DNA of 64,000 nucleotides from Streptomyces eurythermus. Its GTDB lineage: Bacteria > Actinomycetota > Actinomycetes > Streptomycetales > Streptomycetaceae. Position numbers and translations under genes: made by a program. This document shows, piece by piece, positions 1 to 7,440 of the stretch. Every line of letters starts with the position of its first letter. Positions within the stretch are counted from its first letter, which is position 1. A model generated the notes under the pieces. The model did not search any database and was not told the origin of the DNA. It worked only from the letters and a program-made list of their open reading frames with translations. The stretch is from positions 124,001-188,000 of the forward strand of contig NZ_BMSK01000005.1 of NCBI RefSeq assembly GCF_014649115.1, read 5' to 3'.

Positions 1-130
1 CGAGCGAGGGCGGGGACGGCTCCGGATAGAGCGGCGGCTGCTGGCCGTACCCGCCGACACCGCCCGGCATCTGCTGCTGCGGCGGGGCGTACTGCTGCTG
101 AGCGCCCACGTTCTGGTCGTAGCCGTACAT
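1..130 (-). CDS. N-terminus of a Gln/Pro/Tyr-rich protein, possibly SseB family (partial)
   Basis: Reading left from an ATG at 130, 43 codons are visible before the window ends. They encode a Gly/Gln/Pro/Tyr-rich stretch starting MYGYDQN and ending YPEPSPPSL, with no signal peptide or membrane segment. From memory this resembles the disordered N-terminus of a Streptomyces SseB-family protein next to an acyl-CoA dehydrogenase, but no folded domain lies inside the window, so the family is a guess. The gene is divergent from the acyl-CoA dehydrogenase. No clear Shine-Dalgarno precedes the ATG. Confidence 0.55.
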   Translation of the reverse strand, partial: MYGYDQNVGAQQQYAPPQQQMPGGVGGYGQQPPLYPEPSPPSL

Positions 131-443
131 GGGCAGAAGCGTACCGAGCCGGCCCGTCACCCGGATGGGCTACGGCACAGGAATTCCGCGCGCCGGCCGG
201 GGAGGACCGACGGCACCGGCCCCCACCCGAACGGCGGGGCGCGCGAGGGTGTTCACGGGGCGCTCGGGGGGCATGCACCTGGCATGTACAAGGCGCCCGC
301 AGCGCTACTTGAGACGCGTCACAGATGCCCGGATCGGGGTTGCGTCTTATTACCGGCGGGTAGCATCATCGTAGCTACTTGTTGGTACGTGAACTAGGTG
401 CGAGGAGTCAGTGCCTCGCCGATCCCTCTACGGAGCCGTCGCC
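131..443. other. Divergent intergenic region
   Basis: The region separates two divergent genes. A candidate promoter for the acyl-CoA dehydrogenase has TTGCGT at 340-345 and TAGCAT at 361-366, with a short 15-bp spacer. An 8-bp palindrome GTAGCTAC sits at 371-378. GTG at 411 is an alternative start for the downstream gene. The short ORFs here have no coding look. Confidence 0.4.
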
Positions 444-2270
444 ATGGGGCACTACAAGTCGAATCTCCGCGACATCGAGTTCAACCTCTTCGAAGTACTC
501 GGGCGCGACAAGGTGTACGGCACCGGCCCGTTCGAGGAGATGGACGTCGACACCGCCAAGAGCATCCTGGAGGAGATGACCCGCCTCTCGGAGAACGAGC
601 TGGCCGAGTCCTTCGCCGACGCCGACCGCAACCCGCCGGTCTTCGACCCGGAGACCAACACCGCGCCGGTCCCGGCGTCCTTCAAGAAGAGCTACCAGGC
701 CTTCATGGACTCCGAGTACTGGCGGCTCGGGCTGCCCGAGGAGATCGGCGGCACCACCTCGCCGCGCTCCCTGATCTGGGCCTACGCCGAGCTGATCCTG
801 GGCGCCAACCCGGCCGTGTGGATGTACTCCTCGGGCCCCGCGTTCGCCGGCATCCTCTTCGAGGAGGGCAACGAGGTCCAGAAGCACATCGCGAAGATCG
901 CCACCGAGAAGCAGTGGGGCTCCACGATGGTGCTCACCGAGCCCGACGCGGGCTCCGACGTGGGCGCCGGCCGCACCAAGGCGATCCAGCAGGAGGACGG
1001 CTCCTGGCACATCGAGGGCGTGAAGCGCTTCATCACCTCCGGTGAGCACGACATGTCGGAGAACATCCTCCACTACGTGCTCGCGCGTCCCGAGGGCGCC
1101 GGCCCCGGCACCAAGGGCCTGTCCCTCTTCCTCGTGCCGAAGTACCTGTTCGACTTCGAGACCGGCGAGCTGGGCGAGCGCAACGGCGTCTACGCCACCA
1201 ACGTCGAGCACAAGATGGGCCTGAAGGCGTCCAACACGTGCGAGATGACCTTCGGCGACAAGCACCCCGCCAAGGGCTGGCTGATCGGCGACAAGCACGA
1301 CGGCATCCGCCAGATGTTCCGCATCATCGAGTTCGCCCGCATGATGGTCGGCACGAAGGCGATCTCCACGCTGTCCACCGGCTACCTGAACGCGCTGGAG
1401 TACGCCAAGGAGCGAGTCCAGGGTCCGGACCTGGCGAACTTCATGGACAAGACCGCGCCCAAGGTCACCATCACCCACCACCCCGACGTGCGCCGCTCGC
1501 TGATGACGCAGAAGGCGTACGCGGAGGGCATGCGCGCCCTGGTGATGTACACCGCCTCGATCCAGGACGCCATCCAGATCAAGGAGGCGAACGGCGAGGA
1601 CGCCTCCGCCGAGCACGCGCTGAACGACCTGCTGCTGCCGATCGTCAAGGGCTACGGCTCCGAGAAGGGCTACGAGCAGCTGGCCCAGTCGCTGCAGACC
1701 TTCGGCGGCTCCGGCTTCCTCCAGGAGTACCCGATCGAGCAGTACATCCGGGACTCCAAGATCGACACCCTGTACGAGGGCACCACGGCGATCCAGGGCC
1801 AGGACTTCTTCTTCCGGAAGATCGTCCGCAACCAGGGCGCCGCGCTGAACTCCCTCGCCGAGGACATCAAGAAGTTCCTGGCCCTCGGCACCGGCGGCGA
1901 GGAGCTGGCCGGCGCCCGCGAGCAGCTGGCCAAGGCGGCCGTGGAGCTGGAGGCGATCGTCGGCGTGATGCTGACCGACCTGGCCGCCACCGAGCAGGAC
2001 ACCAAGAACATCTACAAGGTCGGCCTGAACACCACCCGCCTGCTCATGGCCTCCGGTGACGTGGTCGTCGGCTACCTCCTCCTCAAGGGCGCCGCGGTCG
2101 CCGCCGAGAAGCTGGCCACCGCCTCGGCGAAGGACAAGGCCTTCTACACCGGCAAGATCGCCGCGGCGAAGTTCTTCGCGGCGAACGTCCTGCCGGGCGT
2201 CACCCTCGCCCGCAAGGTCGCCGGCAACGTGGACCTGGACCTGATGGAGCTGGACGAGGCCGCGTTCTAG
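444..2270 (+). CDS. Acyl-CoA dehydrogenase, long form (608 aa)
   Basis: A cytoplasmic FAD-dependent enzyme expected to introduce the 2,3-double bond into acyl-CoA esters. At about 600 residues it belongs to the long class with a C-terminal extension, as against about 380 for classical enzymes. An N-terminal helical domain is followed by the FAD/substrate-binding middle domain ([14 protein letters not shown], about residues 156-169). The C-terminal helical domain holds the catalytic-base motif LYEGTTAIQ, with Glu445. The ATG at 444 is preferred because CGGAG lies 8 nt upstream; the in-frame GTG at 411 adds 11 residues and has GAGGAG only 3 nt away. A strong hairpin follows the gene. The chain length of the substrate cannot be read from the sequence. 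No electron-transfer partner is adjacent. Confidence 0.93.
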   Translation: MGHYKSNLRDIEFNLFEVLGRDKVYGTGPFEEMDVDTAKSILEEMTRLSENELAESFADADRNPPVFDPETNTAPVPASFKKSYQAFMDSEYWRLGLPEEIGGTTSPRSLIWAYAELILGANPAVWMYSSGPAFAGILFEEGNEVQKHIAKIATEKQWGSTMVLTEPDAGSDVGAGRTKAIQQEDGSWHIEGVKRFITSGEHDMSENILHYVLARPEGAGPGTKGLSLFLVPKYLFDFETGELGERNGVYATNVEHKMGLKASNTCEMTFGDKHPAKGWLIGDKHDGIRQMFRIIEFARMMVGTKAISTLSTGYLNALEYAKERVQGPDLANFMDKTAPKVTITHHPDVRRSLMTQKAYAEGMRALVMYTASIQDAIQIKEANGEDASAEHALNDLLLPIVKGYGSEKGYEQLAQSLQTFGGSGFLQEYPIEQYIRDSKIDTLYEGTTAIQGQDFFFRKIVRNQGAALNSLAEDIKKFLALGTGGEELAGAREQLAKAAVELEAIVGVMLTDLAATEQDTKNIYKVGLNTTRLLMASGDVVVGYLLLKGAAVAAEKLATASAKDKAFYTGKIAAAKFFAANVLPGVTLARKVAGNVDLDLMELDEAAF

Positions 2271-2329
2271 GTCCCGGCGTTCCGGGCGTCCGGTTTCCCG
2301 ACGTTCCGGACGTCCCCGTCGATTCCTCG

Positions 2330-2364
2330 CACGGGCCCGCTCTCTTTCCGGGAGCGGGCCCGTG
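2330..2364 (+). terminator. Rho-independent-type hairpin after the acyl-CoA dehydrogenase
   Basis: CACGGGCCCGCTC (2330-2342) pairs with GAGCGGGCCCGTG across a pyrimidine-rich loop, giving a stem of at least 12 bp. It lies 60 nt past the stop and 20 nt before the next start. There is no strong T-run, as is common in Streptomyces. Confidence 0.7.
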
Positions 2365-2385
2365 CACGTCGTTAAGGTGAATCCC

Positions 2386-3684
2386 ATGAGCGCACCAGCC
2401 CGCTTCGACCGCGGCCACACCGACGACCTGATGTCCTTCCTGGCGGCGAGCCCGTCGCCGTACCACGCAGTGGCGAACACCGCCGAGCGGCTGGAGAAGG
2501 CGGGCTTCAGGCAGGTCGCGGAGACGGACGCCTGGGACGGGACGCACGGCGGCAAGTACGTGCTGCGCGGCGGCGCGATCGTGGCCTGGTACGTGCCCGA
2601 GGGCGCCGAGGCGCACACCCCCTTCCACATCATCGGCGCGCACACCGACTCCCCGAGCCTGAGGGTCAAGCCGCGCCCGGACAGCGGGGCGCACGGCTGG
2701 CGTCAGGTCGCCGTGGAGATCTACGGCGGCCCGCTGCTCAACTCCTGGCTGGACCGGGACCTCGGCCTGGCCGGCCGGCTGACCCTGCGCGACGGCTCCT
2801 CGGTCCTGGTCAACGTGGACCGGCCGCTGCTGCGGGTGCCGCAGCTCGCCATCCACCTGGACCGCTCGGTCGGCTCCGAGGGTCTCAAGCTCGACAAGCA
2901 GCGGCACCTCCAGCCGGTGTGGGGCCTCGGCGACCAGGTGGGCGACGGCGACCTCATCGCCTTCCTGGAGCAGGAGGCCGGGCTGACCGCGGGCTCGGTG
3001 ACCGGCTGGGACCTGATGACCCACCCGGTGGAGCCGCCGGCCTACCTCGGCCGGGACCGGGAGCTGGTCGCCGGCCCGCGCATGGACAACCTGCTGTCCG
3101 TGCACGCCGCTGCCGCCGCCCTCACCGCCGTCGCGGCCTCCGGTGCCCCGCTCACCCGTATCCCGGTGCTGGCCGCCTTCGACCACGAGGAGAACGGCTC
3201 CCAGTCGGACACCGGCGCCGACGGCCCGCTGCTCGGCACCGTCCTGGAGCGCTCGGTGCTCGCGCGCGGCGGGACGGCCGAGGACCGGGCCCGCGCCTTC
3301 GCCGCCTCGGTCTGCCTGTCCTCCGACACCGGTCACGCCGTGCACCCCAACTACGCCGAGCGGCACGACCCGACGCACCACCCGCGGGTCAACGGCGGCC
3401 CGATCCTCAAGGTCAACGTCAACAACCGCTACGCGACCGACGGTTCGGGCCGCGCGGTGTTCGCCGCGGCCTGCGAGAAGGCGGGCGTGCCCTTCCAGAG
3501 CTTCGTGTCGAACAACTCCATGCCGTGCGGCACCACCATCGGCCCGATCACCGCGGCCCGGCACGGCATCCGCACGGTCGACATCGGCGTGGCGATCCTG
3601 TCCATGCACAGCGTCCGCGAACTGTGCGGCGCGGACGACCCGTTCCTCCTCGCGAACGCCCTGACGGCCTTTCTGGAGGGCTAG
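2386..3684 (+). CDS. M18 family aminopeptidase (432 aa)
   Basis: A cytoplasmic metallo-aminopeptidase of the aspartyl-aminopeptidase (M18) family, which removes N-terminal residues from peptides with two divalent metals. Family signatures are visible: the metal-ligand His in GAHTDSPSLRVK near residue 85, the Asp in RMDNLLS, the Glu pair in FDHEENGS, SSDTGHAVHPNY, and the C-terminal His in AILSMHSVREL. The length matches the family (about 430). The ATG at 2386 follows AAGGTGA with a 5-nt gap. An in-frame GTG at 2362 lies inside the terminator hairpin and is rejected. The downstream DUF6458-like gene may be read through. Confidence 0.94.
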   Translation: MSAPARFDRGHTDDLMSFLAASPSPYHAVANTAERLEKAGFRQVAETDAWDGTHGGKYVLRGGAIVAWYVPEGAEAHTPFHIIGAHTDSPSLRVKPRPDSGAHGWRQVAVEIYGGPLLNSWLDRDLGLAGRLTLRDGSSVLVNVDRPLLRVPQLAIHLDRSVGSEGLKLDKQRHLQPVWGLGDQVGDGDLIAFLEQEAGLTAGSVTGWDLMTHPVEPPAYLGRDRELVAGPRMDNLLSVHAAAAALTAVAASGAPLTRIPVLAAFDHEENGSQSDTGADGPLLGTVLERSVLARGGTAEDRARAFAASVCLSSDTGHAVHPNYAERHDPTHHPRVNGGPILKVNVNNRYATDGSGRAVFAAACEKAGVPFQSFVSNNSMPCGTTIGPITAARHGIRTVDIGVAILSMHSVRELCGADDPFLLANALTAFLEG

Positions 3685-3704
3685 GTCCCGCCCCCAGGGC
3701 CTAG
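3681..3704 (+). terminator. Short hairpin overlapping the aminopeptidase stop codon
   Basis: CTAGGTCCC at 3681-3689 pairs with GGGCCTAG at 3697-3704, giving 8 bp with one G-T. It contains the TAG stop. It is a weak terminator or attenuator candidate before the small membrane-protein gene. Confidence 0.3.
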
Positions 3705-3770
3705 GCGGCATCCCGCCGGGTACCCGGACGGCACCGGAGATTCCGGAACCGGAAGGGGAGGCGAGGTCTC

Positions 3771-4025
3771 ATGGGTCTCGGCGGATGCATCATCCTCATC
3801 GGCGTGGGGGCCATTCTGACGTTCGCGACCGACTGGCACATGAAGGGCGTCAACGTCACCGTCGTCGGCCTGATCCTGATGGCCGTGGGCCTGATCGGCG
3901 TCGCGACGTTCAGCGGCATAGCCCGCCGCCGCCGTGTGGTCGTCCCGCCGACGACACCGGTGGTGGAGGAGGAGCCCCACCGCCACCACCGTGTCGACGG
4001 CTACTCGGACGGCTACGGCGTCTGA
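3771..4025 (+). CDS. DUF6458-like small membrane protein (84 aa)
   Basis: A two-helix membrane protein of unknown function. Helix 1 runs at about residues 3-22 (GLGGCIILIGVGAILTFAT) and helix 2 at about 27-48. A basic stretch ARRRR and a His/Glu-rich cytoplasmic tail follow. The arrangement matches small actinobacterial proteins grouped as DUF6458. GGAGGCGAGG lies just upstream of the ATG. It ends 12 nt from the convergent thioredoxin-NHL gene. Confidence 0.85.
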   Translation: MGLGGCIILIGVGAILTFATDWHMKGVNVTVVGLILMAVGLIGVATFSGIARRRRVVVPPTTPVVEEEPHRHHRVDGYSDGYGV

Positions 4026-4037
4026 CGCGCCGTCCGT

Positions 4038-5858
4038 CTACTGCTCGTCCATGCCCGCCAGGACGAGCGGCAGACGGTCCGTCCCGCCCGCTGTGAGGCG
4101 CAGCGGGACGCCCCAGTCCTGCTGGTGCACGTGGCAGGCGGGGTATTCGTTGGCCGGGTCGTCGTCACAGCTGGCGGCCATCGCGGAGACGTGCAGGACG
4201 CCCTCGGACACGGCGGGGTTCAGTTCCAGCTCGCGGGACAGGTCCGTGTCGGCCCCTTCGCCCTTGAGCAGCAGCTCGGGCGGGGTGGCGGAGACCAGCA
4301 GGCGGGTCGAGGGGCCGTAGCGGGTGTCGAGCTTCTGGCCGGCCGGCGCCTGGAAGATCACGTCCAGGCGGAGGCGGCCGGGGGCGACCTCGGTGGCGGC
4401 CCGCCGGGTGCGGTGGGCGACCGACTCCACGCGCACCGCCTCCTCGGGCAGCCGCAGCCGGGTCAGCCGGTGCCGGGCCGATTCCACCACCACGATGTCC
4501 TCGCCGACGAGGACGGCGTCGCTGGGCTCGCGCAGATCGGTGGCGAGCGTGGTGACCTCGCCGGTGGCGGGGTCGTAGCGGCGCAGGGCGTGGTTGTAGG
4601 TGTCGGCGACGGCGACCGAGCCGTCCGGCAGGGCGGTGACGCCCAGCGGGTGCTGGAAGAGCGCCTGGCCGGCGGCGCCGTCCCGGTGGCCGAAGTCGAA
4701 CAGACCGGTGCCCACGGCGGTGTGCACGTGCCCGTCGGTGTCCACCCAGCGCAGGGCGCTCGTCTCGGAGTCGGCGAGCCACAGCCGGTCGGCGGTGGCC
4801 GCGAGCCCTGAGGGCTGGGCGAACCATGCCTCGGCGCCGGGACCGTCCACCAGGCCCTCGTTGGTGGTGCCGGCCGCCACGGCCACCGTCCCGGCGTCCG
4901 GGTCGTAGGTCCACAGCTGGTGGACGCCCGCCATCGCGATCCACACCTTGCCGCCGAAGACCGCCACGTCCCACGGCGAGGAGAGGTCCACCTCGCGGGC
5001 CGGTCCGGAGGTGGCCGAGCCCTGCCACCACTGCCTGCCGGTGCCCGCCAGGGTGGTCACCTCACCGGTGGCGGGGTCCAGCCGGCGCAGGGCGTGGTTC
5101 ACGGTGTCGGCGACCACCACCGAGCCGTCGTCCAGCAGGGCGAGACCCTGCGGCTCGTTGAAGGACGCCTGGTCCGGGCCGCCGTCGGCGAAGCCGCGCG
5201 TGCCGGAGCCGAACCGCCGCAGGGCCGTCTCGGCGTCGCCGGCCAGCTCCACCAGCTGGTGCCGGGTGGTGTCGCTGACCAGGAAGTTGCCCGACGGCAG
5301 CAGCAGCGCCTTGCCGGGGAAGCGCAGCGTCGTCGGCTCGGGCTCCGGCGGCACGTAGGGGCCGTCGCCGCGGCGCAGGGTGCCCTTCGCCTCGTGCTCG
5401 GCCTCCAGCTCCTCGACCAGCCGCTCGATGGCGTGCGCGTGGCCCTCGCCGGCGTGCTGGGCGACGACGTAGCCCTCGGGGTCGATCACCACGAGGGTGG
5501 GCCAGGCGCGCACCGCGTACTGCTTCCAGGTGGCCAGCTCCGGGTCGTCCAGGACCGGGTGCGCCACGCCGTAGCGCTCGACGGCGTCCACGACCGCCTG
5601 GTGCTCGGCCTCGTGCACGAACTTCGGCGAGTGCACCCCGATCACCACGAGCGTGTCCCGGTGCTTCTCCTCCAGCTCGCGCAGCTCGTCCAGGACGTGC
5701 AGGCAGTTGATGCAGCAGAAGGTCCAGAAGTCCAGGACGACTATGCGTCCGCGCAGGTCGGCAAGGGTGTACTGCTGGTCTCCCGTGTTCAGCCAGCCGC
5801 CCTTGCCGATCAGCTCGGGGGCGCGTACTCGGGCGCGTCGGGGTGCGGAGTCGGTCAT
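4038..5858 (-). CDS. Thioredoxin-like (TlpA type) protein with NHL repeats (606 aa)
   Basis: The N-terminal 150 residues form a TlpA/AhpC-type thioredoxin fold with the redox motif CINC in the segment FWTFCCINCLHVL; the rest carries NHL-type beta-propeller blades. Repeating units such as GLALLDDGSVVVADTVNHALRRLDPATG occur between about residues 190 and 480. No signal peptide or membrane helix is seen, so a cytoplasmic location is likely. The ATG at 5858 (MTDSAPRRAR) is chosen because upstream in-frame codons run into the 30-bp repeats. Proteins of this architecture (NHLRC2-like) are linked to thiol redox, but the substrate is unknown. It lies downstream of the RTX gene on the same strand. Confidence 0.88.
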   Translation of the reverse strand: MTDSAPRRARVRAPELIGKGGWLNTGDQQYTLADLRGRIVVLDFWTFCCINCLHVLDELRELEEKHRDTLVVIGVHSPKFVHEAEHQAVVDAVERYGVAHPVLDDPELATWKQYAVRAWPTLVVIDPEGYVVAQHAGEGHAHAIERLVEELEAEHEAKGTLRRGDGPYVPPEPEPTTLRFPGKALLLPSGNFLVSDTTRHQLVELAGDAETALRRFGSGTRGFADGGPDQASFNEPQGLALLDDGSVVVADTVNHALRRLDPATGEVTTLAGTGRQWWQGSATSGPAREVDLSSPWDVAVFGGKVWIAMAGVHQLWTYDPDAGTVAVAAGTTNEGLVDGPGAEAWFAQPSGLAATADRLWLADSETSALRWVDTDGHVHTAVGTGLFDFGHRDGAAGQALFQHPLGVTALPDGSVAVADTYNHALRRYDPATGEVTTLATDLREPSDAVLVGEDIVVVESARHRLTRLRLPEEAVRVESVAHRTRRAATEVAPGRLRLDVIFQAPAGQKLDTRYGPSTRLLVSATPPELLLKGEGADTDLSRELELNPAVSEGVLHVSAMAASCDDDPANEYPACHVHQQDWGVPLRLTAGGTDRLPLVLAGMDEQ

Positions 5859-5900
5859 GGATCCAGGGTGCCACCTCACGCCGACGGACGTTTCGGCGCC

Positions 5901-5978
5901 TGTGGACAACTCCGCCGGAACGCCCGGGGCTGTGGACAACTCCACCGGGACGCCCCGGGCTGTGGAAAGCGCCCGGGG
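5901..5978. repeat. Three 30-bp tandem repeats carrying DnaA-box-like 9-mers
   Basis: TGTGGACAA, the complement of the DnaA box TTGTCCACA, occurs at exactly 30-bp steps at 5901 and 5931. A degenerate copy TGTGGAAAG follows at 5961. The first two 30-bp units differ at only a few positions, so this is a true tandem duplication. It lies between the stop of the RTX gene and the start of the thioredoxin-NHL gene. Confidence 0.8.
5953..5978 (-). terminator. Hairpin just after the RTX protein gene
   Basis: CCCCGGGC (5953-5960) and GCCCGGGG (5971-5978) form an 8-bp stem with a 10-nt loop, four bases past the RTX gene stop. It overlaps the third 30-bp repeat. Confidence 0.4.
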
Positions 5979-5981
5979 CCC

Positions 5982-6839
5982 TCAGTCCTGGCGGACGACG
6001 TTCCGGCCGGGACCGCCGGAGAGGGTGTCGCGGCCCGGGCCGCCGTAGAGCCGGTCGTCGCCGCTGTTGCCGTAGAGCCGGTCGTCGCCGCTGTTGCCGT
6101 ACAGGACGTCGTCGCCCTTGCCCCCGTACAGCTCGTCGGCGCCGGCGCCGCCGGTGATCGTGTCCTTGCCGTCGTCGCCGGACAGGGACTGGGATCCGGC
6201 CCCGCCGTGCAGCGTGTCGTCGCCCTTGCCGCCCTGCGCGATGTTGCCGCCGCCGGCCGCGTTGATCGTGTCGTTGCCGTCGCCGCCCCAGGCCAGGCCC
6301 TCCTTGCCGACCGTGAGGGTGTCATCGCCCGCGTCGCCCGAGACGTAGGCGCCGTCGAGGCGGCCCGAGTCGGTCGCCTTGTCGTTGCCGGCGCCCAGCG
6401 AGATCTGGGCGTAGGAGTAGATCTGGTCGGTGGCGTTCTTGTAGGCGACCGTGTCGCCGCGGTCGCCGAGGTCCATGACCAGGGCGGCGTAGGGGTCCTG
6501 GCTGTCCACGAGGGTGACCGTGCAGGAGACCTTCGTGCGGTCCGCGGCGACGGGGTGGCCGCAGCCGTGGCCCGCCGCGACCGGCACCACGTCGTCGACG
6601 AGGTAGGTGATGCCCGCACGGTCTGCGGTGAGCGAGGCGGTGACGGTGACCTTGTTGGCCTGGCCGGCTGCCGCCTTGTAGGTGAGCTGCCAGTCGTACC
6701 CATTGACCTCGGCGGTGGCCGGCGCCGTCGCGGCACCGGCCGGGCCGGCCAGGGTGAGCGGTACGGCCAGTGCCGTACCGAGGACGAGGGCCGTCGCCGG
6801 GACGGCGCGGAGCATCCGGCGGGCGGGACGAGCGAGCAT
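5982..6839 (-). CDS. Secreted calcium-binding RTX-repeat protein (285 aa)
   Basis: The start ATG follows GGAGGT with a 6-nt gap. Residues 1-36 are a Sec signal peptide (basic RPARRMLR, a hydrophobic core, cleavage near GPAGAA). Residues 40-135 form a beta-rich domain with a Cys pair (GCG and SCTV). From about residue 150 come repeated nonapeptide-like units (GGxGxDxLx, e.g. GGKGDDTLH, GGAGADELY, GGPGRDTLS), the calcium-binding beta-roll of RTX proteins. Two adjacent YGNSGDDRL units are nearly identical, also in DNA. No protease or lipase domain is present, so the role is unknown. It is probably extracellular by the Sec route; no type I secretion genes are nearby. Confidence 0.9.
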   Translation of the reverse strand: MLARPARRMLRAVPATALVLGTALAVPLTLAGPAGAATAPATAEVNGYDWQLTYKAAAGQANKVTVTASLTADRAGITYLVDDVVPVAAGHGCGHPVAADRTKVSCTVTLVDSQDPYAALVMDLGDRGDTVAYKNATDQIYSYAQISLGAGNDKATDSGRLDGAYVSGDAGDDTLTVGKEGLAWGGDGNDTINAAGGGNIAQGGKGDDTLHGGAGSQSLSGDDGKDTITGGAGADELYGGKGDDVLYGNSGDDRLYGNSGDDRLYGGPGRDTLSGGPGRNVVRQD

Positions 6840-6984
6840 GGCAAACCTCCGAGAGGACGTGCGCGGCCGTGCGCCTTACGCACCTTCCGACTCGGGCTGC
6901 CCCCGTTTGGTTGGACAACTTCCTTGGGGGCGCCAAGAGTTCACCGGCCGGCCGCTTCGCCGCCGGGTGGAGTCCGCCGTCCGG

Positions 6985-7389
6985 TCAGCCGAGGGCGTGG
7001 CCGGTGGTGGCGTCCACGTGCTCCGGCACCTCCTCGTGCCGGTCGCCCACCGTGAGGGTGCCGGTCGGCTCGAGGAGCAGGATCTCGGTGGGCACGCGCG
7101 CGTACGGCTTGTGCTCGGTACCGCGCGGGACCGTGAACACCGACCCCTTGGGCAGCACCACCGTGCGCTCGCCGGCCGGCTCGCGCAGACCTATGTGCAG
7201 CTCCCCGCTCAGGACCAGGAAGAACTCGTCGGTGTTCTCGTGCACGTGCCAGAGGTGCTCGCCCTCCACCTTCGCCACGCGCACGTCGTAGTCGTTGACC
7301 GTGGTGACGATGCGGGGGCTCCACTGCTCGGTGAAGGAGGCGAGGGCCTGCTCGAGGAGGACGGGCGCGGTGTGTTCCGTGTGTGCCAT
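6985..7389 (-). CDS. Cupin domain protein (134 aa)
   Basis: A single small beta-barrel with cupin motif 1, HVHENTDEFFLVLSGELHIG, which offers two His and a Glu for metal binding. The second motif is poorer (PRGTEHKPYA). Such stand-alone cupins are often isomerases, dioxygenases or sugar-binding proteins; the substrate cannot be inferred. The ATG at 7389 is 51 nt from the divergent GlxA-type regulator, so the regulator may control it. A much longer reading frame through this locus is a GC artefact. Confidence 0.87.
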   Translation of the reverse strand: MAHTEHTAPVLLEQALASFTEQWSPRIVTTVNDYDVRVAKVEGEHLWHVHENTDEFFLVLSGELHIGLREPAGERTVVLPKGSVFTVPRGTEHKPYARVPTEILLLEPTGTLTVGDRHEEVPEHVDATTGHALG

Positions 7390-7440
7390 GCGCTCATCGT
7401 GCGGGTGACCGGACCGCCGTACGAGTGCTAGGAATCGCAT

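Noticed and set aside
408..2669. Very long open frame on the minus strand opposite the acyl-CoA dehydrogenase
   Set aside because: It is the usual high-GC antisense frame; the protein is repetitive Gly/Leu/Arg with no domain, and the plus strand gene is a clear family member.
5901..5978. Possible second origin of replication
   Set aside because: Only two perfect DnaA boxes and no AT-rich unwinding region or dnaA/dnaN genes are present.
4920..7055. 711-residue plus-strand frame
   Set aside because: It is opposite the thioredoxin-NHL and RTX genes, and its composition is Val/Gly/Arg-rich without motifs.
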